Origin: CAZTGZ01 sp044339595
Lineage (GTDB): Bacteria; Bacteroidota; Bacteroidia; NS11-12g; UBA9320
DNA length: 10,661 bases
Reading direction: 5' to 3'
Assembly: GCA_044339595.1 (NCBI GenBank)
Contig: JBIIVF010000084.1
Coordinates: forward strand, 1-10,661
Below, in pieces: positions 1 to 7,020 of this stretch. The notes beneath the pieces were generated by a model. That model did no database searches, had not been told where the DNA came from, and saw only the letters and a list, made by a program, of their open reading frames with translations. Within the stretch, counting starts at the first letter, position 1; each line of letters opens with the position of its first letter. The translations under genes and the position numbers were made by a program.

Positions 1-445
1 AAGAGGTAAAGCTGTAGAAAAAACCGCTGAACAGGAACCGGATTCTTGATTTTAAGGATAAAATATTGGGTGTTGAAACAAATAACATCCCGTCTTTTTT
101 CAATACCCGGGCTGCTTCTGCAAAGAATTTTGAATGATCTTGCACATGTTCCATCACTTCTAAGGATATAATGGCATCGAAACTGTTGTCGTCAAAAGGA
201 ATATGTTGAGTAATATCGGCTTGTTTTACCGGCACTTTGTCGTAATAGTAATATTCCGGAAAAATGTCGCATGCCGAAACGGTATAACCTTCGTCAAACA
301 ATTTTTTGGTGAAGGCACCGTGCCCGGCACCGGCATCTAAAACGCTAATTTTTTTACCGGCAGTTTTCTTCAGAAAGTATGGGTAAAAAGCTTGGTGTAT
401 CCCGGGGATGCTGATGGGTACTATTTTATGTTCGTTTGGGTTCAT
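1..445 (-). CDS. Class I SAM-dependent methyltransferase (3' end beyond window)
   Basis: This frame was translated by hand from the ATG at 445 and stays open for 148 codons to the left edge, so the C-terminus is missing. It has a Rossmann-type methyltransferase core. The SAM-binding motif I, VLDAGAGHGAF, lies at about residues 35-45. An acidic residue ending strand 2 is in ACDIFPE (58-64). The post-I/motif II segment FDAIISLEVMEHVQDH lies at about 89-104, and RVLKKDGMLFVSTPN at 113-127 is the usual Methyltransf_11/25 motif III. The family transfers methyl groups from SAM to small molecules, lipids or sugars. The STPN ending is common in Bacteroidota enzymes near glycan genes, but the substrate cannot be read from the sequence. 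The start overlaps the xth stop as ATGA, so translation is probably coupled to xth. The methyltransferase assignment is firm; the substrate is unknown. Confidence 0.88.
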   Translation of the reverse strand, partial: MNPNEHKIVPISIPGIHQAFYPYFLKKTAGKKISVLDAGAGHGAFTKKLFDEGYTVSACDIFPEYYYYDKVPVKQADITQHIPFDDNSFDAIISLEVMEHVQDHSKFFAEAARVLKKDGMLFVSTPNILSLKSRIRFLFSGFFYSFTS

Positions 446-1209
446 AAGTCAATTTCAATATAGCTGGCGCAATGGTCACTTTGGCGATCATCCGGCAGGA
501 TGGCAGCACTTTTTAATTGGTTGAGTAGGGATTTATCGATGGCAATATAGTCAATCCGCCATCCTTTGTTGTTGTTTCTGGCATTGGCCCTAAAACTCCA
601 CCAGGTATAACGATGCAATGCATCCGGGTGCAAATGTCGAAAGGTATCTGTATATCCTGATGTAAAAAAGGCGCTCATCCATTCTCTTTCTTCGGGCAAG
701 AATCCTGAACTGTTTTTATTTCCAATGGGATCATGAATGTCAATGGCCTGATGACAAATATTGTAATCGCCACAAATAATCAGCGCGGGAACTTTGTTTC
801 TCAATTCCTGAATATAATGATAGAAGAAATCCAGAAATTCCATCTTCACTACCTGCCGATGATCACCACTCGAGCCGGATGGAAAATATACGCTCATGAC
901 AGAAAATCCCTCAAAATCAGCGCGGATTACGCGACCTTCATAATCATATAAGGCATGTTGGCATCCATATTCAACCACCGATGGTTTTATTTTACTTAAA
1001 ATGGCCACACCACTGTAGCCTTTTTTTTCGGCAGGATACCAATAACAGAAATAGCCCATTTGCTCAAAAACGGAAGAATCAAATTGATCCGGGTGGGCCT
1101 TTATCTCTTGAAAACAGACGATATCGGCTTGCTCTCTTTCGAGAAATAGAGTCAGGTCTTTGGTTAATGCCGCCCGTATGCCGTTTAAGTTATAGGTAAG
1201 AATTTTCAC
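442..1209 (-). CDS. xth: Exodeoxyribonuclease III / AP endonuclease (ExoA/Xth family)
   Basis: This 255-aa protein is a complete EEP-fold nuclease that cleaves DNA 5' of abasic sites and removes 3' blocking groups in base-excision repair. All expected catalytic motifs are visible: N7 in TYNLNG, E35 in FQEIK, Y108 in VYFPSG, D148 and N150 in CGDYN, D220 in GWRIDY, and the terminal D245-H246 pair in QSDHC. The substrate-contacting region TWWSFRANARNNNKGWR (202-218) is intact. The length matches the family (250-270 aa). The start is GTG, chosen because MKILTYNLNGIRAA is the standard family N-terminus. The gene lies 208 bp downstream of the antiporter and overlaps the following methyltransferase by 4 bp. 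No good promoter box was found in the 208-bp gap. Confidence 0.96.
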   Translation of the reverse strand: MKILTYNLNGIRAALTKDLTLFLEREQADIVCFQEIKAHPDQFDSSVFEQMGYFCYWYPAEKKGYSGVAILSKIKPSVVEYGCQHALYDYEGRVIRADFEGFSVMSVYFPSGSSGDHRQVVKMEFLDFFYHYIQELRNKVPALIICGDYNICHQAIDIHDPIGNKNSSGFLPEEREWMSAFFTSGYTDTFRHLHPDALHRYTWWSFRANARNNNKGWRIDYIAIDKSLLNQLKSAAILPDDRQSDHCASYIEIDL

Positions 1210-1417
1210 CTTCGCAAAATACAGTAAAAACTATGGAACCCAAAATAGCCCAATGCGGTCATAACATTCGGGTAAACAGGAATTTATGTTTATTTTTTTT
1301 CGAATGAGGTTTCCTGAATATTTAAATTATTAGGACATCATAATCAACATGATGCATGAGGTCTGATTCATGTTTTACGGATTTGGTTTAAAGGAATGTT
1401 GAAATATATTTTCACAA

Positions 1418-3571
1418 TCAATCTTCGTCTTTTTTAAATATGTTACCGATACCTCGTCCGATTTTTTGAACCGTTTCTATACCTTTTTGCAAGGTTTCAG
1501 CATTGATGTCTTCATAATTTTCGTTGAGTGATTCTTGTTGATATTGTTGCGGGAAAATGATGATTTTATTGTTTTCCGGAAAGTGTTTTTCCAGTTTAAC
1601 AGGAAGTTGTTCTAACAGCCCCATATAGGAAGCAAATCCTTTTCTGGCAGAAATGATCACAAATAAATCATCGTTTTTAATTTCACGGGATATCACCAAA
1701 AAGTCTTGCCAATCTTCAAAAACATGGTGTACAGGGTTCATATTTGATTTGGCTGTTTTTAGGTATTTGAACACACTTTTCAGGGTGGCATCATTGGCAA
1801 AAAGATGGACCGGAATGCTTAGTTCTCCTGAAATTTTCGAAATTTTCGCTATCCAGTGTTCAAATCCATTTTCGAATTCTGCTAGTGGAGGGGCGGCCAC
1901 TGCAATGCGTTTATGACTCACCAAAGGTTGATTCAACTGGCAAACAAAAATCATTTTATCCGTATTGTTGAGGATGTTGTCTAGCTTTTCGCCCAGCAGT
2001 TTGTCGATAAAACCGCCTTTGGAGTGCCACCCTAATACAATGATATCGGCAATAATTTCACGAGAAATGCGCACGATTCCACTGGATGTATTGTGGTCGA
2101 TGGTGGTGATGACATTCACGGGGGTCTCTGTGGCAGAAGCCTGTTTTACAAAGTTTTCGAGTTTATTTCTGGCCTTGACGATATTTATTTCTGCTTCATC
2201 ATTGTTGGAAACTACGGATAGAATAGAAACGGGATTCGCTGATTTTTTATCCTTAAGCAGAATAGATAACTCAAGCAGCTTTTCCAATCGGTCAATTTGG
2301 GAGATGGGCAATAAAATGTGTTCATTGCCTACTTGTGCCAAAGAAATCGCATCCTTATCCTCATCCCCTGATTCAAGGACAATTTTTTTGGCAGCTTTTT
2401 CTGTGACAAATGAAGCCAATACACAGGTGACCAAAATCAGAATTATAGTGCCATTCAATACATTTTCGTTGATGATCCCGGCATTGAATCCAACCAATAT
2501 AACCGCCAAAGTGGCTGCAGCATGGGCACTACTCAATCCAAAAATGAGTTGTCTTTGGGCCCGACTAAACCTAAAAATGAGTTGTGTAATAAGGGCAGCG
2601 AACCATTTGCCGAATATGGCCACCGTGGTTAAGGTACCGGCTACTATCCAAGCTCCGGTGCCTTCAGTGATGACAGAAACGTCAACCACCATTCCCACAC
2701 TGATCAGGAAAAACGGAATAAACAATGAATTTCCCATAAATTCGATTCGGTTCATCAGTGCTGAGGTATGAGGTATCAGACGATTCAGGGAGAGTCCTGC
2801 GGCAAAGGCACCAATGATGGGTTCTACGCCTGCTACTTCGGCCAAAAATGCTGAGAAAAAAACGACAGACAGCACAAATATATAATGGGAATGTTTTTCG
2901 CTTTCCAACGCACGAAAAAACCATTTCGCAATTCTTGGAATCACCAGAAACATGATGGCTGTGAAAATAGTCAAGGAAACGATGAGCTTAATCCAAAATT
3001 CCTGATTCAGGGTTCCCTCAGCTTTCCCCATAACTACTGCCAGAATAATCAGCACAGCAGCATCGGTCAAAACAGTACCACCCACTGCCGCCGCAACAGC
3101 CCTGTTTTTAGTGATGCCAAATTTGCTCACTATTGGATATGCCACAAGGGTATGGGTAGCAAACATGCTGGCAACCAACAAACTGGCTTCAAAATTGAAA
3201 TGAAGTAAATAAAAACATACCGGATAACCAATACTAATAGGAATGATAAAAGTAAGGAATCCAAACATCAAACTACTATTTCGATTGGCTTTGAAATCTT
3301 GCATGTCAAGTTCCAAACCGGCGATAAACATAATGTACAGCAGTCCGATGGTGGAGAACAATTCTACGGCTGAATTCTTTTCAAGGATGCCCAAAGCATG
3401 CGGCCCGATAACAACCCCTGAGATGATCAATCCGATAATTCCGGGAATATTGAGCTTTCGCAGAATGATGGGAGATAGAAGTATGATGAACAAAATCAAT
3501 GAAAATACCAAAACCGGATTTTTCAGCGGCAAGGCAAATTCATGCAAGAGGTGCTCAAAAAATTCAATCAT
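1418..3571 (-). CDS. CPA2-family cation:proton antiporter with C-terminal Usp-like domains
   Basis: This 717-aa inner-membrane protein has a Na+/H+-exchanger-type N-terminal half (about 18-390) with some 12-13 hydrophobic segments. It includes NIPGIIGLIISGVVIGP (41-57), FIAGLELD (82-89) and GVEPIIGAFAAGLSLN (248-263), all typical of the KefB/NapA group. The carboxylate motif in the transport core reads GGTVLTDAAVL, with D170 preceded by Thr rather than the QD of KefB/C or the DD of NapA-type exchangers. The cytosolic half (about 415-675) resembles two universal-stress-protein folds. The first ends in GWHSKGGFIDKLLGEKLDNIL (515-533), like the Usp nucleotide-binding loop; the second (about 553-675) is more diverged. 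The tail (690-717) could form a charged amphipathic helix. There is no RCK/TrkA-N domain, unlike Kef. It probably exchanges Na+ or K+ for H+; ion specificity is not determinable. It is separated by 136 bp from the gene upstream and has its own candidate promoter. Confidence 0.93.
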   Translation of the reverse strand: MIEFFEHLLHEFALPLKNPVLVFSLILFIILLSPIILRKLNIPGIIGLIISGVVIGPHALGILEKNSAVELFSTIGLLYIMFIAGLELDMQDFKANRNSSLMFGFLTFIIPISIGYPVCFYLLHFNFEASLLVASMFATHTLVAYPIVSKFGITKNRAVAAAVGGTVLTDAAVLIILAVVMGKAEGTLNQEFWIKLIVSLTIFTAIMFLVIPRIAKWFFRALESEKHSHYIFVLSVVFFSAFLAEVAGVEPIIGAFAAGLSLNRLIPHTSALMNRIEFMGNSLFIPFFLISVGMVVDVSVITEGTGAWIVAGTLTTVAIFGKWFAALITQLIFRFSRAQRQLIFGLSSAHAAATLAVILVGFNAGIINENVLNGTIILILVTCVLASFVTEKAAKKIVLESGDEDKDAISLAQVGNEHILLPISQIDRLEKLLELSILLKDKKSANPVSILSVVSNNDEAEINIVKARNKLENFVKQASATETPVNVITTIDHNTSSGIVRISREIIADIIVLGWHSKGGFIDKLLGEKLDNILNNTDKMIFVCQLNQPLVSHKRIAVAAPPLAEFENGFEHWIAKISKISGELSIPVHLFANDATLKSVFKYLKTAKSNMNPVHHVFEDWQDFLVISREIKNDDLFVIISARKGFASYMGLLEQLPVKLEKHFPENNKIIIFPQQYQQESLNENYEDINAETLQKGIETVQKIGRGIGNIFKKDED

Positions 3572-3637
3572 TTTTTCTGTTTGTTGGAGAATTTAAAGGC
3601 AGTGGATTGAAAAGGGGAATCGACCACGCCTTTGCGT

Positions 3638-3645
3638 CAAATGTA
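3638..3645 (-). promoter_or_regulatory. Candidate -7 promoter box for the antiporter gene
   Basis: Read on the minus strand, this is TACATTTG, an exact match to the Bacteroidota -7 consensus TAnnTTTG. It would start transcription near 3632, giving a leader of about 60 nt before the antiporter ATG at 3571. No convincing -33 element is visible. It lies next to a 13-bp palindrome at 3647-3659. Confidence 0.42.
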
Positions 3646-3646
3646 G

Positions 3647-3659
3647 CGAATTCAATTCG
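3647..3659. repeat. 13-bp perfect palindrome in the antiporter promoter spacer
   Basis: CGAATT-C-AATTCG is a perfect inverted repeat of 6-bp arms around one base. It sits 1 bp upstream of the candidate -7 box, where the -33/-7 spacer would be, so a bound dimeric regulator could block or aid RNA polymerase. It is A/T-rich and could be coincidental. No known operator was recognised. Confidence 0.4.
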
Positions 3660-3707
3660 AATCCTGTTTTTAAAACGACGTAAAATGACCAAAAATTGCC
3701 ATTTATT

Positions 3708-4784
3708 CTAAGGATTTATTTTCCCGTAGATGTCTTTTGGTCGATAAGAGGTCGGATAAATCGGTTTCATGGCTTTGGCCACATTGGCTGCGATGATTTG
3801 TCTCCCATATTGTCCGTAATGTTCAGTAGTCCAGTTTTGATCGGTGTAATCCCATCCAGGAACAACTTCAAGATTATCTACAACGATGGCCCCCATTTGA
3901 GTGTATCTCTGAACCAATAAATCGCGATTACTGCGCATGAGCCATACCAGATTTTCTCCCACCAAACTATCGGCATAGGCTGTGTTTTCAGCCATTAAAT
4001 TCAAAACCACTTTTAGATTTTTCTTTTTCGCCACTTTCATGATGGCGTCAAAATCTTTAATTCTGGGGTTTTTTTCAGGATCAATCTGAAAAGCATAAGC
4101 CTTGATATAATGGTCAGCCAATTCACGTTTTTTCATGTCCTCACCTCCCTCGGATAAAGGGAACTTTTCGACCGCACACCAACTTTTAATGGTCTGATAG
4201 GGGAACGCTACTTCACTGCTTTTCAACGTATCATAAGTCCATTCTTTCCACATTTGCAAATCGCGGTCTTTCAAAGGGGTGTCGTCGTAATAATTCAATG
4301 ATATCAAAACCCTGTTGAGCAATGGGGGTCTGGGTTCATACATCACTGCTTTTTTTTGCAAGGCTGATTCTAGTTCTGAATGAATGGCCGCCTGATCAAA
4401 GGTGCGCATGTTGAGGGTGATAACAATGGTTTGAACTTTGCTTTGCGTTGAAATTTGTTTGATCAGGGGCAAATATATGCCGGCATGATAAGCGCTGCTG
4501 TTGATGGTTCCTAAACGGATTCCTTCGAAATGATAGCCAATAAAATCGCTGATTCTGTCGGGCATAGAATCCTTCTCTGCATTGTAGCTAAAATTGCTTG
4601 ATTCGCCAAAATATAGGATCTCACAACTGTCTTGCAAGGCCATTAGATCCAAGAGCATGTCAGCCTCGGCCGCTAAATCGTCTTTCCAGAAATAACGAAC
4701 ATATACAGCATTAAATAGCGGTAAGAAGACCAAAATCACCATCATTCGAATGACTATCTTTTTAATGTCTTTGCGAAAGGTCAT
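3708..4784 (-). CDS. Membrane-anchored SGNH/DltD-like partner of the MBOAT acyltransferase
   Basis: The start chosen is the ATG at 4784, which overlaps the MBOAT stop as TGATG. Codons open upstream of it lie inside the MBOAT gene and do not resemble a protein N-terminus. The 358-aa product has one N-terminal membrane anchor (about 10-29, IVIRMMVILVFLPLFNAVYV) followed by an extracytoplasmic domain. SGNH-hydrolase blocks are recognisable but altered: LYFGESSNFSY (58-67) with Ser62 as likely nucleophile and Glu instead of the GDS aspartate; ITLNMRTF (122-129) as a possible Asn block; and NWTTEHYGQYGRQIIAANVA (317-336), where H322 would be the catalytic His. AlgJ/AlgX/DltD-like proteins beside MBOAT proteins pass acyl groups to an exported polymer. 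Here the role is inferred from position and these motifs, and the acceptor is unknown. It ends 136 bp before the antiporter. Confidence 0.78.
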   Translation of the reverse strand: MTFRKDIKKIVIRMMVILVFLPLFNAVYVRYFWKDDLAAEADMLLDLMALQDSCEILYFGESSNFSYNAEKDSMPDRISDFIGYHFEGIRLGTINSSAYHAGIYLPLIKQISTQSKVQTIVITLNMRTFDQAAIHSELESALQKKAVMYEPRPPLLNRVLISLNYYDDTPLKDRDLQMWKEWTYDTLKSSEVAFPYQTIKSWCAVEKFPLSEGGEDMKKRELADHYIKAYAFQIDPEKNPRIKDFDAIMKVAKKKNLKVVLNLMAENTAYADSLVGENLVWLMRSNRDLLVQRYTQMGAIVVDNLEVVPGWDYTDQNWTTEHYGQYGRQIIAANVAKAMKPIYPTSYRPKDIYGKINP

Positions 4785-6205
4785 CAGAATTGAAAATAAA
4801 TGAAAGGGTGATTGGTAACACCCCCGAAAGCGAGGATGCAAAAAATTAAGATCAGATAAATTGCCCAGCGCATAGCAACAGGACGGTGTCCCACCCATCG
4901 GTCGAAACGGGTGTTGAGCAACATAAAATCAAACAGAATAAACAAGACCAACATGGTCATCTTAGCGGTAGGAAAAATTAAGGTTTCAGTTCCGGAGGGG
5001 TGCATTAGGTTGTGGATGATGGTGCCAAAATCTTCGACATGTTCAATTCTGAAAAATATCCAGGCAATGTGCACGATAAAAAAGGTGAGCATAATACCCA
5101 ATGGTCTGCGTAGCAGAGCCGGAATTTTTTGTGGTAATCCGGTATAATTCCCGAATCGTTCTAACAGATACAACCCGCCATGTATACCACCCCATATCAG
5201 GAAAGTCCAGTTGGCACCATGCCAAAATCCACTCAACAAGAAAACAGCGAAAATATTGACAACCCATCGGGCTATACGAACTTTACTTCCTCCTAGAGGT
5301 ATATATACATAGTCTCTAAACCAGGTGGATAAGGAAATATGCCATCGTTGCCAGAATTCATGAATCGATCCTGCCAAATACGGTGTTCTGAAGTTGTCCA
5401 TCAGCTTAATGCCCATCATCAATGCGGCACCCTGGGCAATCAGACTGTAGCCAGAAAAATCTGCATAAATCTGAATTCCGAATATAAACACCCCAAACCA
5501 AACCGAAACACCATCAAAGTTTTGAGGGGCTGCATATACGGCGTTGGCCCATTGTGCAACATTATCGGCAATGCACATTTTTACAAAAAAACCGAACAAC
5601 AATAATCTAAATGCATGGGAGAAGTTCTTGTATTCGGGTTTATGCAAGGCCTGCAATTGTGGTTGCAAGTGGTTGAATCTTTCAATCGGGCCGGCTACTA
5701 ACTGCGGAAAATAGGAAACGAATAAAGCGAATTTCCCCAAATGTGTTTCGGGCTTGCACCGTCCATAATAAATATCGATGGTGTAACTCATGGTTTGGAA
5801 GGTATAAAAGGAAATCCCCACAGGTAGGGCATAAAAGATAAAATGCGCGGCTTCATACATGGGGTTATGTTCGCCCAAAGTCATGTTGTAAGTGGTTTCA
5901 TTGATGGGATCTACAAACAATCCCAGATATTTAAAGGTAAAGAGAAGTCCCAGATTGCCGAAAATACTGGTCATCAGGTATAGCTTTCTCCGCAAAATGT
6001 CTTGTGTTCGGTCGATGGCATTCGACAGATAAAAGTCGAGCAGGGTTGACGCGAGCATGAGCGCCAGGTATTCGATTCGCCAATATCCATAGAAGAAATA
6101 ACTGGCGGCGAGCAGCCATAACCATCTGAAACGAAGGGGTATGAGAAAATATCCCAACACCACCAACGGCAGAAAAATCAGAAACGCAACAGAGTTAAAA
6201 AGCAA
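4784..6205 (-). CDS. AlgI-like MBOAT family O-acyltransferase
   Basis: This polytopic membrane protein of 473 aa is typical of the family. Hallmarks, numbered from the TTG at 6205: FPQLVAGPIERF (166-177), the block HEFWQRWHISLSTWFRDYVYIPLGG with H282 and H289, and SGFWHGANW (325-333) with H329 as the expected catalytic histidine. The C-terminus is PFIYFQF, as in many Bacteroidota members. The family takes an acyl (usually acetyl) group from a cytoplasmic donor and presents it for O-acylation of an exported polysaccharide. No ATG is available in frame before about codon 50. The frame also offers a TTG at 6226, seven codons earlier. I prefer 6205 because it gives MLFNSVAFLIFLPLV, the usual family N-terminus, and because the 6226 TTG lies inside a -7 promoter box. 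It is coupled to the SGNH-like gene. No polymer synthase is nearby, so the target is unknown. Confidence 0.93.
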   Translation of the reverse strand: MLFNSVAFLIFLPLVVLGYFLIPLRFRWLWLLAASYFFYGYWRIEYLALMLASTLLDFYLSNAIDRTQDILRRKLYLMTSIFGNLGLLFTFKYLGLFVDPINETTYNMTLGEHNPMYEAAHFIFYALPVGISFYTFQTMSYTIDIYYGRCKPETHLGKFALFVSYFPQLVAGPIERFNHLQPQLQALHKPEYKNFSHAFRLLLFGFFVKMCIADNVAQWANAVYAAPQNFDGVSVWFGVFIFGIQIYADFSGYSLIAQGAALMMGIKLMDNFRTPYLAGSIHEFWQRWHISLSTWFRDYVYIPLGGSKVRIARWVVNIFAVFLLSGFWHGANWTFLIWGGIHGGLYLLERFGNYTGLPQKIPALLRRPLGIMLTFFIVHIAWIFFRIEHVEDFGTIIHNLMHPSGTETLIFPTAKMTMLVLFILFDFMLLNTRFDRWVGHRPVAMRWAIYLILIFCILAFGGVTNHPFIYFQF

Positions 6206-6210
6206 GCCCG

Positions 6211-6218
6211 TATTTTTG
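6211..6218 (+). promoter_or_regulatory. Candidate -7 box for the barrel-protein gene
   Basis: TATTTTTG matches TAnnTTTG exactly and would give a leader of about 20 nt before the ATG at 6244. No clear -33 element is seen upstream. It forms the left arm of a perfect inverted repeat with the opposite -7 box at 6224-6231. Confidence 0.42.
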
Positions 6219-6223
6219 TCTTG

Positions 6224-6231
6224 CAAAAATA
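6224..6231 (-). promoter_or_regulatory. Candidate -7 box for the MBOAT/SGNH operon
   Basis: On the minus strand this reads TATTTTTG, an exact TAnnTTTG. Transcription would start near 6219, about 14 nt before the TTG at 6205, supporting that start for the MBOAT gene. It is separated by 5 bp from the facing box at 6211-6218, so RNA polymerase could not occupy both at once. The -33 region is weak. Confidence 0.42.
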
Positions 6232-6243
6232 TTCAATTCAGCC

Positions 6244-6915
6244 ATGATGTATCAGAAGTCGAAGGTCTTTGTTTTAATTCTTATCTGCATTTCGGGTTAT
6301 GGGCCAATTTTGGCGCAAGAAACGCGATTGCCCGATATTCAATGGAAAGATTTATCACCATTGGGTGGACTGAGCGGTCGTTATTCATTGGTAGAAGGTA
6401 AGCCCAATCGTATTTCTGGCTTATATGGCGGAGCCGCATATGGCGAAAAACACAAGGTATGGTTAGGGATATATTGGATGAATGCCCCGGTGACCGAATT
6501 CTTCGATGATCCAACAAGGCCACAGCTTGGATACATAACCCGAATGGAAGGGAAAATGTGGTATGTCAGTCTGGCCTACGAATATGCCTTTCTCATGAAA
6601 GGAAATTGGAAACTCAGTGCACCGGTTCAGTTGGGTTTAGGAAGGGTGAAAGAGAACTATATTTCACTGGCGGATAAGAAAATTTATAAAGTAGAAAAAA
6701 CGCCGGTTATCCCGCTCGAATTTGGGGTAAATGCGCAGTATCTGTTTTTTGAATGGTTGGGGGTTAAAGCCGGATTAGGAACTCGTATTGCCATAGGTAA
6801 TGACCTTGCTGGCACCTATAGTGGACCATTTTCTGCGGTGGGTGTGTTGTTTTATTTTGGACCATTGTACAGAAAGTTGCCTGAAAACTGGCAGATTATT
6901 CCGAAATCGAGATGA
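6244..6915 (+). CDS. Secreted, probable outer-membrane beta-barrel protein of unknown function
   Basis: The 223-aa product has a clear Sec signal peptide (MMYQKSKVFVLILICISGYGPILAQ, cleavage probably after Ala24 or Gln25). The rest is rich in Gly, Tyr, Trp and Phe, with short alternating hydrophobic segments such as KMWYVSLAYEYAFLM, LSAPVQLGLGRV, WLGVKAGLGTRIAIG and FSAVGVLFYFGPLY. This pattern is typical of small outer-membrane barrels of about eight strands. No enzyme motif was recognised and I cannot assign a family. It starts at ATG 6244 (ATG 6247 is possible). It diverges from the MBOAT operon across a 38-bp gap, so its promoter must overlap that operon's. A shared surface-glycan context is possible but only inferred from position. 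Confidence 0.8.
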   Translation: MMYQKSKVFVLILICISGYGPILAQETRLPDIQWKDLSPLGGLSGRYSLVEGKPNRISGLYGGAAYGEKHKVWLGIYWMNAPVTEFFDDPTRPQLGYITRMEGKMWYVSLAYEYAFLMKGNWKLSAPVQLGLGRVKENYISLADKKIYKVEKTPVIPLEFGVNAQYLFFEWLGVKAGLGTRIAIGNDLAGTYSGPFSAVGVLFYFGPLYRKLPENWQIIPKSR

Positions 6916-6979
6916 GATTAAATTTTGAATAGATATCAGATGAAGATTTGAGTCGTCCTTCAAAATCATCCCGGTAATG

Positions 6980-7013
6980 CGATTGTATGAACATCGATAG
7001 GATAATACAATCG
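6980..7013. terminator. Candidate bidirectional hairpin between convergent genes
   Basis: CGATTGTAT (6980-6988) and ATACAATCG (7005-7013) form a perfect 9-bp stem with a 16-nt loop. It lies between the stop of the barrel-protein gene (6915) and the stop of the thioredoxin-like gene (7021), where both genes need termination. There is no strong U tract on either side and the stem is A/T-rich, so this rests on position and symmetry. Confidence 0.42.
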
Positions 7014-7020
7014 ATTTAAG

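Noticed and set aside
1218..1247. TATTTTG motifs upstream of xth as promoter boxes
   Set aside because: Both copies are one base short of TAnnTTTG (a one-base spacer) and lack a -33 partner.
1346..1374. Inverted repeat AACATGA/TCATGTT downstream of the antiporter
   Set aside because: Only 7 bp with a 15-nt loop, A/T-rich and without a U tract. Too weak to call a terminator.
1965..2771. 268-codon open frame on the plus strand opposite the antiporter
   Set aside because: It is antisense to well-conserved transporter motifs, has a Ser/Thr/Ile-rich low-information composition, and no recognisable domain. It is a shadow of the coding strand.
4785..4898. Upstream extension of the SGNH-like gene by 38 codons
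   Set aside because: It lies wholly inside the MBOAT coding region, resembles no signal or anchor sequence, and the ATG in the TGATG overlap gives a proper membrane anchor.
6239..6245. ATG on the minus strand as MBOAT start
   Set aside because: It is out of frame and stops after 16 codons. It would only matter if a base is missing from the T5 run, as noted in the findings.
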